This document shows, piece by piece, positions 17,946 to 29,180 of a stretch of DNA of 64,000 nt. Source of the stretch: Laspinema palackyanum D2a. GTDB taxonomy: Bacteria; Cyanobacteriota; Cyanobacteriia; Cyanobacteriales; Laspinemataceae. Each line of letters starts with the position of its first letter. Position 1 is the stretch's first letter. The notes under the pieces are model-generated. The model did not search any database. It was given only the letters and a program-made list of their open reading frames with translations, and was not told where the DNA came from. The stretch lies in NCBI GenBank assembly GCA_025370845.1, contig JAMXFF010000006.1, positions 90,382 through 154,381 on the forward strand, given 5' to 3'. Position numbers and translations under genes: made by a program.

Positions 17946-18770
17946 CTATGGCAGCTTCATAACGGAGGGACTCAGGACAAACCCTGGCATCGTATCCCAC
18001 CAAATGTCAGGGGGAAAGGGAGACTCAGGATAAGCCACTCGCAATAAGCATAGACCCTGGGCGGGGGAAGCATATTTAACTTCGGAGCGACGCTCATTCA
18101 CCCACAGGTCTTTAAAGGATGAAGGGTCTCGCTCCGAGGTCCCGACTTCAACCAGCAAGCCAACCAGTAACCGCATCATCCCATAGAGGAACCCATTGGC
18201 TTGCACTTCGATCTGAACGAATGGACCCTGGCGATCGCATTTGGCTTCCTGTACCTCTACCCAGGAATGCTGGCGCTGCGACCCAGCCCGGTGAAAGGCT
18301 GCCAAATGATGATGACCCACCAAAGGGTTCAGGGCTTCTTGAATCAAGGATTCATCCAGGGGTGCATAATAATAATGCCAAGAAAACGGGCGCACGAACA
18401 AGTTCGGTTGCTTGTCGGTATAGAGGATATATCGATAACGACGGGAAACCGCCGAAAATCGAGCGTGCCACTGGGAGTCTACCTCCGCCGATGCCCGGAT
18501 CAAAATATCGTTGGGGAGACGGCTATTGAGAACCCCCGCCCATCTCTCCGGTGGAATCGGACTGCTGGCTTCAAAATGAGCCACTTGAGCGGCTGCATGA
18601 ACCCCTGTATCCGTTCTTCCGGCAGCAATCACGCGAGTGGGTTGCTTGAGGACCCCGGCCAGTACGGTTTCGATTTCCTCCTGTACCGTCCTTTGGTTTG
18701 GTTGCCGTTGCCACCCATGAAAATGAGTGCCCAGGTATTGAATGACCAGGGCAATTCTTTGGGTCAGCAT
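17946..18770 (-). CDS. truA: tRNA pseudouridine(38-40) synthase
   Basis: 274 residues. TruA makes pseudouridine at positions 38-40 of the anticodon arm. The catalytic aspartate is in AAGRTDTGVHA, with YLGTHFHGWQRQ near the start and FLYGMMRLLVG near the end. It lies in the usual cyanobacterial position between rplQ and rplM. Confidence 0.96.
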   Translation of the reverse strand: MLTQRIALVIQYLGTHFHGWQRQPNQRTVQEEIETVLAGVLKQPTRVIAAGRTDTGVHAAAQVAHFEASSPIPPERWAGVLNSRLPNDILIRASAEVDSQWHARFSAVSRRYRYILYTDKQPNLFVRPFSWHYYYAPLDESLIQEALNPLVGHHHLAAFHRAGSQRQHSWVEVQEAKCDRQGPFVQIEVQANGFLYGMMRLLVGLLVEVGTSERDPSSFKDLWVNERRSEVKYASPAQGLCLLRVAYPESPFPPDIWWDTMPGFVLSPSVMKLP

Positions 18771-18869
18771 CGTAGGATTGGAGGATTTATAGGAAACATG
18801 AGGGTTTAGCGCGAAGATTTTAGGGTGAAAACAACTAAAATCTGGGCGTCTAAAAATCCTAATATTCGC

Positions 18870-19220
18870 TTAGACTAGCTCGATAATTGCCATGTCGGCA
18901 TTGTCTCCTCTGCGGGAAACCGTTCTCATGATTCGAGTGTAACCGCCTTGGCGATTTCCATATCTCTCTTGAGCTTTTTCAAACAGGGCGTGAACGAGCT
19001 GTTTATCATACACATAACCCATCGCTTGACGACGAGCGGGTAAGGACCCATCTTTGGCTAAGGTAATCATCCGTTCCGCTTCGGAGCGAACGGCTTTAGC
19101 TCGAACTTTAGTGGTCGTGATGCGACCATGACGAAGTAGCTCTGTAGTCAGCGCTCTGAGCAAAGCTTTACGCTGATCGGCAGGCTTACCTAATTGGGGA
19201 ACGCGACAACGGTGGCGCAT
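18870..19220 (-). CDS. rplQ: 50S ribosomal protein L17
   Basis: 116 residues from ATG 19220 ([11 protein letters not shown]), the standard start; the frame extends two codons to a TTG. L17 lies at the exit-tunnel side of the 50S subunit. [18 protein letters not shown] and the C-terminal [14 protein letters not shown] are typical. Confidence 0.96.
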   Translation of the reverse strand: MRHRCRVPQLGKPADQRKALLRALTTELLRHGRITTTKVRAKAVRSEAERMITLAKDGSLPARRQAMGYVYDKQLVHALFEKAQERYGNRQGGYTRIMRTVSRRGDNADMAIIELV

Positions 19221-19301
19221 AATCAAGTATCAACGATGTAGGTTGAACGATAAAGGATGAACTATAAATTATAAGCGCTTACCCTAACTTTAGGGAAGTC
19301 A

Positions 19302-19366
19302 AAAGTGTGAAGTGTAAAGGATGAAGTCAGAGGGTTTCAGACTTTACACTTAACACTTGACACTTG
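19302..19366. repeat. Inverted-repeat spacer between rpoA and rplQ
   Basis: AAGTGTGAAGTGTAAAG (about 19303-19319) faces CTTTACACTTAACACTT (19342-19358, continuing GACACTT). Each arm is itself built from short AGTGTxAA units. This is a different repeat family from the GTCATTT heptamers. Confidence 0.8.
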
Positions 19367-19371
19367 GCCGC

Positions 19372-20322
19372 TTAAGTGCTGCTTTTAGCTGACTTTTCTT
19401 GGGGCAAGGTAATCCCTAAGCGCTTTTGCAATGCTTCGATGACTTCTTCTGCCGACTTTTGACCGAAGTTTTTGATTTCTAAGAGATCTTCTTGACTGTA
19501 GTCCAGTAGATCCGCGACTGAGTTAATTTGCGCCCGTTTGAGACAGTTGTAAGCTCGCACGGAAAGTTGCAATTCTTCAATCGGAATTTGACTGGTCGGG
19601 TCGGCTTCAGTCGGCGATTCTTCGAGCATTGACTCGATCGTGATATCTTTGAGTGGAGAAAATAGATCCACTAGGATACTGGCCGATTGACTCAACGCCT
19701 CTTGGGGCGAAATTGAGCCATTGGTCCAGATTTCCATAATCAATCGGTCTTTCTCCAAAGAGCCGCCTACCCGTGCATCTTCAACACTGTAGTTGACCTT
19801 GCGAACGGGCATGAATACAGCGTCTATCAAGAGAAAGTCTAAAGCCGCATTTTCATCTCGACTCCGGTCCACTGCTCGATATCCTTTGCCCTTTTCCACC
19901 CGAAATTCCATTTCTAAGGTGGAACCCTCGGCAACGGTGGCGATATACTGGTTGGGATCAATCGACTCGACCTCTGAGGGTAAATCAAACCGACCTGCCG
20001 TTACCGTTGCAGGACCTTGAACCAGTAATCGTCCGATTTGCGGTTGCGGTGAGTAGCTTTTGAGGACGACTTCCTTCATGTTCAGTAAAATTTCCAGAAC
20101 ATCTTCTCGGACGCCATCAATTGTGGCAAACTCATGATTGACACCGGCAATTCGGACGGCGCTGACCGCTGTCCCTTCCAAGTTAGAAAGTAGCACTCTG
20201 CGGAGGGCATTCCCCACCGTCGTGCCTTGACCCCGTTCTAACGGTTCCAGTAAGAATTTTCCATACTGGGACTGGTCTCTTTCAGTGTTTGACTCTACAC
20301 ACTCAATCTGAAACTGCGCCAC
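19372..20322 (-). CDS. rpoA: RNA polymerase alpha subunit
   Basis: 316 residues. The N-terminal domain (about 1-230) dimerises and nucleates the core enzyme: motifs GTTVGNALRRVLLSNLEG and YSVEDARVG. The C-terminal domain (about 245-310) binds UP elements and activators: LSVRAYNCLKRAQINSVADL, LLEIKNFGQKSAEE. Located between rpsK and rplQ in the alpha operon order. Confidence 0.98.
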   Translation of the reverse strand: MAQFQIECVESNTERDQSQYGKFLLEPLERGQGTTVGNALRRVLLSNLEGTAVSAVRIAGVNHEFATIDGVREDVLEILLNMKEVVLKSYSPQPQIGRLLVQGPATVTAGRFDLPSEVESIDPNQYIATVAEGSTLEMEFRVEKGKGYRAVDRSRDENAALDFLLIDAVFMPVRKVNYSVEDARVGGSLEKDRLIMEIWTNGSISPQEALSQSASILVDLFSPLKDITIESMLEESPTEADPTSQIPIEELQLSVRAYNCLKRAQINSVADLLDYSQEDLLEIKNFGQKSAEEVIEALQKRLGITLPQEKSAKSST

Positions 20323-20532
20323 GGAGTGACCTCCCTTCTCCTCGATCCATCGAAGGCCAGTTTAGCCTCCCTCGTTTAATGCTGACTCGCTCCTCATTGA
20401 CTGAGGATTTGACTATCACTCGGAGTGATGACTTAGGAGTTATTAGTTTTAAATCCCTCATCTCCACTCAATCCTGATGTCCGAATCTTGTTTGTCTGAC
20501 TTCGTTTTTTCCAAGGCTAATTGAGCCAATGT

Positions 20533-20928
20533 TTAAACTCTACGGCGCTTGGGTGGACGGCAGCCATTGTGCGGAATGGGAGTGACGTCCCGAATCAAGG
20601 TGATTTCTAGGCCCGCACCTTGGAGGGCACGGATGGCAGTTTCTCGGCCTGAACCGGGACCACTGACCATCACCTCAATTTGACGCATTCCCTGCTCGAC
20701 TGCACGGCGTGCTGCATTCTCGGCTGCGGTTTGAGCGGCAAAAGGAGTTCCTTTTTTCGCACCTTTAAAACCACTAGAACCACTGGTTGCCCAAGAAATT
20801 ACTTCTCCGCTAGGATCGGTAATCGTGACAATGGTGTTATTAAAGGTGGACTGAATGTAACCCACTCCATTAGGCACATTCCTTTTCTGCTTTCGCGAGC
20901 CAGTTTTTTTGGTTGTTTGTCGCGCCAT
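20533..20928 (-). CDS. rpsK: 30S ribosomal protein S11
   Basis: 131 residues. S11 sits on the 30S platform next to the mRNA exit. [32 protein letters not shown] and the basic C-terminal [10 protein letters not shown] are diagnostic. 210 bases separate it from rpoA, a longer gap than usual in the cluster. Confidence 0.98.
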   Translation of the reverse strand: MARQTTKKTGSRKQKRNVPNGVGYIQSTFNNTIVTITDPSGEVISWATSGSSGFKGAKKGTPFAAQTAAENAARRAVEQGMRQIEVMVSGPGSGRETAIRALQGAGLEITLIRDVTPIPHNGCRPPKRRRV

Positions 20929-21018
20929 ATCGATCGCAATAGTGAAGGTTTAAATGATTGAGAGTCAGTAAGAAGTTCGGCTCGATGAAGCCGAACCTGA
21001 TTCGAGATTGAATCGTTC

Positions 21019-21402
21019 TTACTTCTTGGAAGGGGCTTTTTTCTTGCCTGCCACGGTGCGCCTTCCGCCTCGACGGGTTCGGGCATTGGTCCGAGTTCTT
21101 TGTCCGCGTACCGGGAGTCCCATGCGATGACGACGACCCCGATAGCAGCCGATGTCCATCAAACGCTTGATGTTCATGGACTCTAAGCGTCTGAGGTCCC
21201 CTTCGACTTCGTAATTTTTTTCTAAGTCTTCCCGGAGGGTGGTGACTTCGGCATCGGTTAAATCTTTGACTCGGGTATCTGGATTGACTCCAGTCCGCTC
21301 CAAAATTTTTTGGGCTCGCGTTGGCCCAATCCCATAAATGTATCGTAGACCTATCTCAACTCGCTTATCGCGAGGAAGATCTACTCCGGCAATTCGTGCC
21401 AC
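21019..21402 (-). CDS. rpsM: 30S ribosomal protein S13
   Basis: 127 residues. S13 contacts the P-site tRNA and the 50S head bridge. [30 protein letters not shown] and [19 protein letters not shown] are signatures. It follows rpmJ by 100 bases and precedes rpsK by 90. Confidence 0.98.
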   Translation of the reverse strand: MARIAGVDLPRDKRVEIGLRYIYGIGPTRAQKILERTGVNPDTRVKDLTDAEVTTLREDLEKNYEVEGDLRRLESMNIKRLMDIGCYRGRRHRMGLPVRGQRTRTNARTRRGGRRTVAGKKKAPSKK

Positions 21403-21502
21403 GCTTGTTTTCTCCCTCTTACTGGTTAGTATGTTTCTACAACGGTAAGCTATTCTAAATGCCAGAATTTAGGGCATTTGAATGGATTGGACGGGGTTTA
21501 AT

Positions 21503-21616
21503 TTAACCCTGACGTTGTTTGTGCTTTGGATTGGAACAAATCACCATGACTCGACCGCGACGACGAATGACGCGGCACTTCTCGCAAATCTTCTTGACGG
21601 ATGCTCGGACTTTCAT
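21503..21616 (-). CDS. rpmJ: 50S ribosomal protein L36
   Basis: 37 residues, too short for a routine ORF scan. It begins [14 protein letters not shown] and ends KHKQRQG. C11, C14, C27 and H32 form the zinc ribbon, so this is the zinc-binding type of L36. It lies between infA and rpsM, its standard place in bacteria. Confidence 0.95.
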   Translation of the reverse strand: MKVRASVKKICEKCRVIRRRGRVMVICSNPKHKQRQG

Positions 21617-21729
21617 TTCTCTTTGAGCAGCGCTACAAACTTCATATTATATCAATTTTTGTCAGAAATGACAAAAATAGGACCGACTTGTTTTTATCAG
21701 GATTTTTAGGGATAAGCTAGAAAGAATCC

Positions 21730-21954
21730 TTACTTCTTACGAAGACGGTAGGTAATGCGACCTTTGGTTAAGTCGTAGGGGGTCAGTTCTACTTTGACGC
21801 GATCGCCGGGAAGAATTTTGATGTAATTCCGGCGAATTTTCCCCGAGATGTGGGCGAGTACGTTAAACCCATTATCTAGGTCTACCCGAAACATCGCATT
21901 CGGTAGGGATTCAGTCACCGTCCCTTCCATCTCGATTAGATCTTGTTTAGCCAA
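21730..21954 (-). CDS. infA: Translation initiation factor IF-1
   Basis: 74 residues, a single S1/OB-fold domain. IF-1 blocks the A site during initiation. [35 protein letters not shown] and the C-terminal [10 protein letters not shown] are typical. 251 bases separate it from adk. Confidence 0.97.
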   Translation of the reverse strand: MAKQDLIEMEGTVTESLPNAMFRVDLDNGFNVLAHISGKIRRNYIKILPGDRVKVELTPYDLTKGRITYRLRKK

Positions 21955-22205
21955 GTTGTTTTTACCTCAATGCTAGAAATACAGTCAAGAGCGCTCGGGC
22001 GATCCATCGCGATCACAAGGCGATCGCACTGAAGAAAGATTTTTCACGAATAGCTGAGTGAGCAGCCCGTCACATATCTTAGCAAAAATCGCGCCGGATC
22101 GACCCAGGCCCGGGGGAAGTTACACCAGTCACTGCCACTGAAAACAGCAGCGATCGTAACTGAGTAACTCCGGCATTTGAACCCCGTTTCCCGGTGGCAT
22201 TTTTT

Positions 22206-22763
22206 TCAACTGGTGACTACTTTTTTCAGAATCGCCGCAACTGCCTCGATCGGCGAATTGCCATTGATAGCAATCAGCCGACCCCGCTCTCGATAATAGT
22301 CAATCACCGGAATCGTTTGGGCATAATACACCCGTAAACGACGGGCAATAGTCTCATCCCCATCATCGCTGCGTCCTCGTCCATGTAGCCGATCAATCAA
22401 CTGTTTGTCAGGGACTTCCAAACTAATGGCTGACTTACACTCTTGCTGAATATCATCCAGAAGATGATCTAAAAACTCAGCTTGAGGCACATTCCGGGGA
22501 AACCCATCCAGAATCCATCCCGTTTGAGTGGCATCCGGTTGAGTTAGGCGATCGCGAATTAGATCTAACAGCAGCGAATCCGGGACCAACTCCCCGCGCT
22601 CCATATAAGCCTTAGCCTGATTTCCCAAATCAGTCTGTTGCTCAACGGCGGCCCTCAAGATATCCCCCGTTGAAATATGAGGAATATGATGAGATTCGGA
22701 GAGGATCTGAGCTTGAGTTCCCTTACCCGCTCCAGGAGGACCCAAAAAAATTAGTCTTGTCAC
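22206..22763 (-). CDS. adk: Adenylate kinase
   Basis: 185 residues. It converts ATP + AMP to two ADP. The P-loop is [11 protein letters not shown], followed by [12 protein letters not shown] and WILDGFPRN (AMP and lid contacts). It is the short form, with a lid lacking zinc cysteines. The GTG start overlaps the secY stop (TAGTG), so it is coupled to secY. Confidence 0.96.
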   Translation of the reverse strand: MTRLIFLGPPGAGKGTQAQILSESHHIPHISTGDILRAAVEQQTDLGNQAKAYMERGELVPDSLLLDLIRDRLTQPDATQTGWILDGFPRNVPQAEFLDHLLDDIQQECKSAISLEVPDKQLIDRLHGRGRSDDGDETIARRLRVYYAQTIPVIDYYRERGRLIAINGNSPIEAVAAILKKVVTS

Positions 22764-24073
22764 TATTGCTTCACCATTCCTTCATAGCGCTGGGAGATCA
22801 CATAGGTTTGAATTTGTTTGGCCGTATCGATCGCCACCCCCACCAAAATCAGCAGAGAAGTTGCTCCAAACCCCTGGAAAGTCCGCACACCCGTGGCACT
22901 TTCTACAGCAGTTGGGACGATCGCCACCATCCCCAGAAAAATGGCTCCCAAAAACGTTAATCGGTTGAGTACCCGCTCCACATATTCGGTCGTCGCCCGT
23001 CCTGGACGAATCCCGGGAATACTGGCTCCCATTTTTTTCAAATTTTGAGACATATCTACGGGATTCACAATCAATGAAGCGTAGAAATAGCTGAAAAACA
23101 GAATTAACGTCAAATAAAACGCCCCATAAACAAAAGGCGCTGGACCATTTGGACTCAAATAAGACGAAATAGTAATCAGCAACTCATTCTTCGTAAATTG
23201 AGCCAAAGAAGCTGGCAAAATTAACACTGCCGATGCAAAAATGATCGGCATCACCCCCCCTTGATTTAACCGCAAAGGAAGATAGCTACTTTTTTCCCGG
23301 TAAAGCTTCCGTCCGACCTGACGACGCGCCGAAATAATCGGAATTCGTCGGGTCCCTTCTTGGACAAAAACAATCCCAACAATCGTAATTAAAAAGACCA
23401 GCATCAGAATCAAAACCGGACCAACAATCGCTTGGTCTTCCCGAGCCTGGGCCAGCGTTTGACCCAAAGAATTCGGGAGAACCGCCACAATATTGACAAA
23501 AATCAATAAAGAAGCGCCATTGCCCACTCCGCGTTCCGTAATCAGCTCAGATACCCACATCACAAACATGGAGCCAGTGGTCAATGCCACCGCAGTTTGG
23601 ACGTAGAATAAAACACCTGGATCCGGGGTTTCGGCAAAAGCGCCAACCCACAGAGCAATGCCGGTACTTTGCAGCAATGCCCATCCCAAGGCGACATACC
23701 GAGTAATCTGAGAGATTTTTCGCCGACCGGCTTCCCCTTCATTTTTTTGTAAATCTTCTAAAGAAGGGAGAGCTGAGGTCAGTAATTGCATAATAATGGA
23801 GGCATTAATATAAGGCAGGATCCCTAGGGCAAAAATCCCTAAAGCTCGCAAGCCACCCCCAGAAAACAGGTCCAAAAAACCAATCAGCGGACTGCCATCA
23901 ATATTGGCTTGAAATGCCTCGCGATTAATCCCAGGAACTGGAATCCAAATGCCTAAGCGCACCAAAACTAACATACCAATGGTGAGGAGCAGCCGACCTC
24001 GCAGGCCCGCTGCTCTAGCCATCTGCATGAAAGTCTCCTGAGCGGTTGGTGCTTTATCTCGACTAACAACCAT
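22763..24073 (-). CDS. secY: Protein translocase subunit SecY
   Basis: 436 residues with ten membrane helices. SecY is the channel of the Sec translocon, and in cyanobacteria it serves both plasma and thylakoid membranes. VPGINREAF, the plug region [36 protein letters not shown] and [18 protein letters not shown] ends are seen. Located between rplO and adk, as in the spc operon. Confidence 0.97.
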   Translation of the reverse strand: MVVSRDKAPTAQETFMQMARAAGLRGRLLLTIGMLVLVRLGIWIPVPGINREAFQANIDGSPLIGFLDLFSGGGLRALGIFALGILPYINASIIMQLLTSALPSLEDLQKNEGEAGRRKISQITRYVALGWALLQSTGIALWVGAFAETPDPGVLFYVQTAVALTTGSMFVMWVSELITERGVGNGASLLIFVNIVAVLPNSLGQTLAQAREDQAIVGPVLILMLVFLITIVGIVFVQEGTRRIPIISARRQVGRKLYREKSSYLPLRLNQGGVMPIIFASAVLILPASLAQFTKNELLITISSYLSPNGPAPFVYGAFYLTLILFFSYFYASLIVNPVDMSQNLKKMGASIPGIRPGRATTEYVERVLNRLTFLGAIFLGMVAIVPTAVESATGVRTFQGFGATSLLILVGVAIDTAKQIQTYVISQRYEGMVKQ

Positions 24074-24148
24074 TAAGGAGTACCTCTACTGTTCATTGCA
24101 GCGCTCCGTGTCCTTGTCTAGGATTAATGCCCGTAAGGTCATATCATC

Positions 24149-24604
24149 CTAGGATTTGGCATCACTGGTTTCACAAGTTCCACCGGCAGCTTCAATCTTG
24201 GCTTTAGCCCCTGCGGTAAAGGCAGCAGCTTTCACATTCAAAGGAACATTCAGTTCCCCATCTCCCAAGATTTTCAGCGGCCCATCATTGGTGGTGACAA
24301 TGCCCGCTTCCATCAGGGACGCTAAGGTCACTTCACTGTTAGCGGCCAATGATGCCAACTTACTTACGTTAATCGTAGTGTATTCTTTGCGATTGACGAG
24401 GGGAAAGTGCTTGAGCTTAGGCAAACGGCGGTACAGGGGCTGTTGTCCCCCTTCAAACCCAGGACGGGTGCTACCCCCGGCTCTAGCTTTTTGACCTCTC
24501 ATCCCTTTACCGGCGCTGGCACCTTGACCGGCAGAAATACCGCGAGCCAAACGCCGTTTCCGTTTTTTAGACCCAGATTTGGGTCCTAGTTCATGTATTC
24601 TCAT
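24149..24604 (-). CDS. rplO: 50S ribosomal protein L15
   Basis: 151 residues. The N-terminal half is an extended basic, glycine-rich arm ([20 protein letters not shown]) that threads into 23S r[22 protein letters not shown] is the family signature. There is no rpmD (L30) between rpsE and rplO, as is normal for cyanobacteria. Confidence 0.97.
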   Translation of the reverse strand: MRIHELGPKSGSKKRKRRLARGISAGQGASAGKGMRGQKARAGGSTRPGFEGGQQPLYRRLPKLKHFPLVNRKEYTTINVSKLASLAANSEVTLASLMEAGIVTTNDGPLKILGDGELNVPLNVKAAAFTAGAKAKIEAAGGTCETSDAKS

Positions 24605-24656
24605 TTTTCTCCCGGTGTGTCTGTAACTTGAGTCGGTTCAGGCTGATGACGATGGA

Positions 24657-25181
24657 TTAAGCGTACAGCTTGTCAATGGCAATGCCACGCTCGTCAGCGA
24701 CTTCCGACAAGGTTCGCAGACTGACTAGGGCATCGATCGCAGCTCTAGCATTGTTCAGAGGGTTGTTAGACCCCAACTGTTTGGCGAGAATATTGCGAAC
24801 TCCGGCTAATTCGAGGACGGTGCGAACGGCACCCCCGGCAATTACCCCGGTCCCAGGTGCAGCGGGACGCATCATCACTTTGGCTCCGGTGGCACTGCCA
24901 TCGACGCGGTGAGGAATGGAGTTAGCTTTGGTTAGCGGCACTTCAATCAGGTGCTTTTTGCCATCGGCGACGCCTTTTTTAACGGCGCTGATCACGTCAC
25001 TGGCTTTACCCACACCGACTCCGACTTGACCGCGTTCGTTACCGACGACGACGATCGCCCGGAAGCTGAGTTTTTTACCGCCTTTGACGACTTTAGTAAC
25101 CCGGCGAATCTGAACGACCCGCTCTTGCCAATCTGTTTCTTTTTCCCGAGTGCGGGCGTTTTTTTTACGACGTTCTGCCAT
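24657..25181 (-). CDS. rpsE: 30S ribosomal protein S5
   Basis: 174 residues. S5 contributes to decoding fidelity and the mRNA entry helicase. The N-terminal double-stranded RNA-binding fold ([19 protein letters not shown]) and the C-terminal domain ([20 protein letters not shown]) are both present. Confidence 0.98.
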   Translation of the reverse strand: MAERRKKNARTREKETDWQERVVQIRRVTKVVKGGKKLSFRAIVVVGNERGQVGVGVGKASDVISAVKKGVADGKKHLIEVPLTKANSIPHRVDGSATGAKVMMRPAAPGTGVIAGGAVRTVLELAGVRNILAKQLGSNNPLNNARAAIDALVSLRTLSEVADERGIAIDKLYA

Positions 25182-25328
25182 AGTTTTTTGTCAGGAATGA
25201 TTGTTGCTATTCGTTCGGTGTTGGTGCGTTGGCCGATTCGCTCGGTTTGAATCGCTCTTGTGGGACGAGATTATCCCGGGCTATAGGGCAACGCGCAACT
25301 GCCGACACTTAGGCGACTTTAGAACTTT

Positions 25329-25691
25329 TTAGAACTCTAAACCCGCTTCACGGGCCGCTTCGGCTAGGGCTTTAACCCGACCGTGGTAAAGGTTACCGCC
25401 GCGATCGAAGACGACTTTTTGAATGCCTTTTTCCCGGGCGCGATCGGCGATCAGTTTTCCGACTTTGGCCGAGGCATCACAAGTGGCTCCTGTCTCTAAT
25501 TCAGCTTTCAATGCTGGATCAAGGGTGGATGCCGCCGCTAGGGTTTGGTGTTGGGTATCATCAATCACTTGAGCATAAATATGCTGGTGAGAGCGAAATA
25601 CAGATAACCGAGGACGTTCTGGGGTGCCGACGACCCGACGTCGCACGCGCCGATGACGGCGTTCAATAGATTCACTGCGAGTCAGCTTCAT
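25329..25691 (-). CDS. rplR: 50S ribosomal protein L18
   Basis: 120 residues. L18 binds 5S r[23 protein letters not shown] and the C-terminal [20 protein letters not shown] are characteristic. It begins 3 bases after rplF ends. Confidence 0.98.
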   Translation of the reverse strand: MKLTRSESIERRHRRVRRRVVGTPERPRLSVFRSHQHIYAQVIDDTQHQTLAAASTLDPALKAELETGATCDASAKVGKLIADRAREKGIQKVVFDRGGNLYHGRVKALAEAAREAGLEF

Positions 25692-25694
25692 AGT

Positions 25695-26234
25695 TTATTT
25701 CTTACCTGTCTTCCCTGCCTTGCGTCTGACTTGTTCGCCTGCATAGCGAATTCCCTTACCTTTATAGGGTTCGGGGGGACGGACGTCCCTAATTTTGGCA
25801 GCGGTATTGCCAACGATTTCTTTGTTGATGCCGCTGACAATCACGTTGGTGTTGTTTTCAACGGCGACTGAAATGCCTTCGGGAGGATTAATTTCCACGG
25901 GGTTGCTATAACCGACGTTGAGAATTAGGTTGCGCCCTTGGACTTGAGCGCGATAGCCCACCCCTTGAATTTCCAGTCGTTTTTGAAATCCTTCAGAGAC
26001 CCCTTGAACCATGTTGGCGACCAAGGTGCGGCACAATCCATGACGTTGACGGGCGGCCCGAGACTCGTCCCGACGGGTGATTTGGATGGTTTCGCCTTCT
26101 TGTTCAACGATGACTTCGGCGGGTAGCTCTCGGGAAAGTTCGCCTTTTGGCCCCTTAACGGAGACCTTTTGCCCATCAATGGATATAACGACTTTGGCCG
26201 GTATATTAATGGGTCGCTTACCAATACGAGACAT
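25695..26234 (-). CDS. rplF: 50S ribosomal protein L6
   Basis: 179 residues, two related domains. L6 lies near the factor-binding site. [15 protein letters not shown] at the start and [16 protein letters not shown] near the end (the L6 signature) are clear. Confidence 0.98.
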   Translation of the reverse strand: MSRIGKRPINIPAKVVISIDGQKVSVKGPKGELSRELPAEVIVEQEGETIQITRRDESRAARQRHGLCRTLVANMVQGVSEGFQKRLEIQGVGYRAQVQGRNLILNVGYSNPVEINPPEGISVAVENNTNVIVSGINKEIVGNTAAKIRDVRPPEPYKGKGIRYAGEQVRRKAGKTGKK

Positions 26235-26350
26235 AGTTTTCCTCTTTCTTTACTTGTCGAGATTTAAGCCGTAAGGTCAGAATTGAAGGGGGCAGGGTGC
26301 TGCTTCCCCTTGCAGTGGATTCAAGACCAATTCACGGGAAAAATCTCAAA

Positions 26351-26752
26351 CTACCAGACATAGCAAAGCACTTCACCGCCTACACCTTGACGACGAGCGT
26401 CGCGGTCGGTCATGATGCCCGATGAGGTGGAAATGATGGCAATTCCAATGCCGCCTAATACGCGAGGTAATTCTTTCCGATTGGAATAGACTCGCAACCC
26501 GGGCTTACTGACCCGTTTTAAGGCTTTGATAATAGGTTGACGATTTTTGCCTTTGTATTTCAAGGCGATCGCCAGTTTTTTATCGACCCCTTCCCCAACT
26601 TCTTCAAATTCGGCAATAAAGCCTTCTTCTTGAAGAACTTTGGCAATGGAACGGGTCATGTTTGTGGATAGAACTTCTGTTTTTTGGTGCCGTGCTAGGC
26701 TTGCATTGCGGATGCGTGTTAGCATGTCTGCAATCGTGTCGTTAGCCGCCAT
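26351..26752 (-). CDS. rpsH: 30S ribosomal protein S8
   Basis: 133 residues. S8 is a primary 16S rRNA binder and, in other bacteria, represses the spc operon. [13 protein letters not shown] and the C-terminal [20 protein letters not shown] are diagnostic. rpsN (S14) is absent between rplE and rpsH, the cyanobacterial arrangement. Confidence 0.98.
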   Translation of the reverse strand: MAANDTIADMLTRIRNASLARHQKTEVLSTNMTRSIAKVLQEEGFIAEFEEVGEGVDKKLAIALKYKGKNRQPIIKALKRVSKPGLRVYSNRKELPRVLGGIGIAIISTSSGIMTDRDARRQGVGGEVLCYVW

Positions 26753-26777
26753 TTTTCGCTCCTTATTCCCCTGTTAA

Positions 26778-27323
26778 TTATCCTTCTTTGAAGGGCATTC
26801 CCATTTCTTTGAGTAAGGCGCGGCCCTCTTCATCCGTTGTTGCCGTTGTGATGATGGATATGTCCATACCCCGAATTTGGTCAATCCGGTCATACTCTAC
26901 TTCTGGAAAAATTAATTGTTCTCTGACGCCCAAGGTGTAATTGCCTCGCCCGTCAAAGCTTTTGGGACTAATGCCGCGAAAGTCCCGAATCCGAGGTAGT
27001 GCTAAACTGATCAGGCGATCGAGGAAAGAATACATCCGATCGCCCCGAAGGGTGACCATCATTCCCACAGGCATTCCTTGACGGATTTTAAAGCCTGCGA
27101 TCGCCTTTTTCGCCCGCGTCACCACGGGTTTTTGTCCCGCAATTGTAGCGATTTCGGCCAAAGATGATTCTAGCGCTTTCGCATTGCTAGACGCTTCCCC
27201 TAAGCCTCGGTTAATGGTGATTTTCACCACCTTTGGCACCTGATGGATATTTTGGTATTTAAACTGTTCCATCAGTTTGGGGACGATCGTTTCTTGGTAC
27301 CGCGTTTTGAGTTGAGTGGTCAT
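26778..27323 (-). CDS. rplE: 50S ribosomal protein L5
   Basis: 181 residues. L5 binds 5S rRNA and contacts the P-site t[32 protein letters not shown] and [11 protein letters not shown] match the family. It starts 102 bases after rplX. Confidence 0.98.
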   Translation of the reverse strand: MTTQLKTRYQETIVPKLMEQFKYQNIHQVPKVVKITINRGLGEASSNAKALESSLAEIATIAGQKPVVTRAKKAIAGFKIRQGMPVGMMVTLRGDRMYSFLDRLISLALPRIRDFRGISPKSFDGRGNYTLGVREQLIFPEVEYDRIDQIRGMDISIITTATTDEEGRALLKEMGMPFKEG

Positions 27324-27425
27324 GAGTTTTACATCCTTAATCCCTGGTCTTGGTCAGGGCATCCTTATTTTTGAAGATATAGAGCGGTGGGGTAGGGCAA
27401 GAATCCCTTACCCTTCGTCCCTTGC

Positions 27426-27779
27426 CTAATCAATAATTTCCCCGGTTTTTTTGAGCATTCGCACCTTCCGTCCGTCTTCGGTGAAGGTGTAACAAATCCG
27501 GCTTGCCACTTTTTGCTTTTCAGAATAAAGCATGACATTTGAGCTATGAATTGGAGATTCAAACGTCTCAATCCGACCTGATTCTCCTTCTTGCTGAGGT
27601 TTAACGTGCTTTGTCTTCACGTTAACGCCTTTCACAATCACTGTGCTCTTGGTCGGAAAGGTTTTCATGATTTCTCCAACCTTCCCCTTTTCTTTCCCGG
27701 CAATAATCTGCACCGTATCGCCGGTTTTGACGTGCATTTTATAGCGCGTCAGGGCAGTGTTCCGTTGTTTTTTAGCCAT
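27426..27779 (-). CDS. rplX: 50S ribosomal protein L24
   Basis: 117 residues. L24 starts large-subunit assembly. The KOW motif [20 protein letters not shown] is at about 19-38, followed by [15 protein letters not shown]. It abuts rplN with no gap. Confidence 0.98.
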   Translation of the reverse strand: MAKKQRNTALTRYKMHVKTGDTVQIIAGKEKGKVGEIMKTFPTKSTVIVKGVNVKTKHVKPQQEGESGRIETFESPIHSSNVMLYSEKQKVASRICYTFTEDGRKVRMLKKTGEIID

Positions 27780-28145
27780 TTACAGCACCTCCGGCGCTAA
27801 GGATACGATTTTGGTGTAATTTTTGTCGCGCAATTCGCGAGCAACGGGGCCAAAAACGCGGGTTCCCTTGGGGTTACCATCGGGGTTCACAATCACGGCG
27901 GCATTGTCATCAAAGCGAATGCTCATCCCACTATCGCGACGTAATCCTTTGCGGGTCCGCACTACAACAGCGCGCACTACATCAGATTTCTTAATCGGCA
28001 TATTGGGAATAGCATCCTTGACAACGGCGATGATCACGTCACCAACACCGGCATAGCGTCGGTTGCCCCCGAGGACGCGAATACACATTAACCGTTTAGC
28101 ACCGCTATTATCGGCAACGTTGAGATACGACTCTTGTTGAATCAC
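27780..28145 (-). CDS. rplN: 50S ribosomal protein L14
   Basis: 121 residues. L14 forms an inter-subunit bridge. [20 protein letters not shown] and [20 protein letters not shown] are family hallmarks. Confidence 0.98.
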   Translation of the reverse strand: MIQQESYLNVADNSGAKRLMCIRVLGGNRRYAGVGDVIIAVVKDAIPNMPIKKSDVVRAVVVRTRKGLRRDSGMSIRFDDNAAVIVNPDGNPKGTRVFGPVARELRDKNYTKIVSLAPEVL

Positions 28146-28163
28146 CTTCAGTCTCCGTGGTTC

Positions 28164-28415
28164 TTAGATTTGGGCGGCACTATTGAGAATCTCAATCACT
28201 TGCCAGTGTTTTGTGCGACTGAGGGGGCGAGTTTCCTGGATGCGGACGCGATCGCCCTCTTGGCATTGATTTTCCTCATCATGCGCTTTGTAGCGCTTGG
28301 TTTTGACGACAATTTTGCCGTACTTCGGATGAGGGCTTCTATTTTCGATCGCCACAACAACGGTTTTATCCATCTTGTTGCTGACGACTACACCAACTCT
28401 TTCTTTAACTGCCAT
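28164..28415 (-). CDS. rpsQ: 30S ribosomal protein S17
   Basis: 83 residues. S17 is an early 16S rRNA binder. [19 protein letters not shown] and [20 protein letters not shown] are typical. 18 bases upstream of rplN. Confidence 0.98.
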   Translation of the reverse strand: MAVKERVGVVVSNKMDKTVVVAIENRSPHPKYGKIVVKTKRYKAHDEENQCQEGDRVRIQETRPLSRTKHWQVIEILNSAAQI

Positions 28416-28428
28416 GTCACTTAGTTTG

Positions 28429-28650
28429 TTATTCGGCGGTGGATTCGGCGTTAGCCCGTTTGCGTGCGCCTTCCAGTGTAAGCAACTGAGCCAGTTGATG
28501 TCTCTTGTGCTTGAACAGGTGGGTTTTTTCCAACCGGCGCGTAGCTTGTTGCAGTCTGAGCGTAAATAATTCCCGCTTCAGGCTCAAAATCTGCTCGTTG
28601 ACTTCCTCATCGCTCAAGTTGGCGATGTCTGCCATTTTGGGAAAAGCCAT
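28429..28650 (-). CDS. rpmC: 50S ribosomal protein L29
   Basis: 73 residues, a helical hairpin at the exit tunnel that helps dock the signal recognition particle and trigger factor. [20 protein letters not shown] is the signature. 4 bases after rplP and 13 before rpsQ. Confidence 0.97.
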   Translation of the reverse strand: MAFPKMADIANLSDEEVNEQILSLKRELFTLRLQQATRRLEKTHLFKHKRHQLAQLLTLEGARKRANAESTAE

Positions 28651-28654
28651 TCTC

Positions 28655-29068
28655 TTACTCCCCTTCTCGCGAAATGAACTTGGTTTTAATCGGTAGCTTG
28701 TAATCCGCTAACCGCATTGCTTCCCGGGCGGTTGCTTCAGGAACGCCACCAATTTCAAACATAATGCGACCGGGTTTGACCACAGCCACCCAAAATTCGG
28801 GAGACCCTTTACCGGAACCCATCCGGGTTTCTGCCGGACGCATGGTCACGGGTTTGTCTGGGAAGATGCGAATCCAGATCTTGCCACCCCGACGGATATA
28901 CCGGGTCATGGCTCGACGGCTGGCTTCAATTTGGCGGGAGGTAATCCAACAAGGTTCTAAAGCTTGTAGGGCGAATTCACCGAAGTTAATTTCATTACCC
29001 CGAGTCGCCAGTCCTCGCATCCGCCCGCGCTGTTGCTTGCGAAATTTCGTTCTTCTAGGACTTAACAT
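28655..29068 (-). CDS. rplP: 50S ribosomal protein L16
   Basis: 137 residues. L16 organises the A-site region near the peptidyl transferase centre. [39 protein letters not shown] and [10 protein letters not shown] are diagnostic. Confidence 0.98.
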   Translation of the reverse strand: MLSPRRTKFRKQQRGRMRGLATRGNEINFGEFALQALEPCWITSRQIEASRRAMTRYIRRGGKIWIRIFPDKPVTMRPAETRMGSGKGSPEFWVAVVKPGRIMFEIGGVPEATAREAMRLADYKLPIKTKFISREGE

Positions 29069-29180
29069 GATGTGGTAATCGGTAATGGTTCATAGAGCGC
29101 GTCAGGGAGGCGATAGCAGGCGGTTAACGCGAGGCTCACCGCTGGTTTAAGCGTTCGCTCCCTACCCAAAGCTGAATCTC

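Noticed and set aside
28134..28424. 96-codon plus-strand ORF across rpsQ
   Set aside because: It overlaps the conserved rpsQ on the opposite strand and has no similarity to any family I know.
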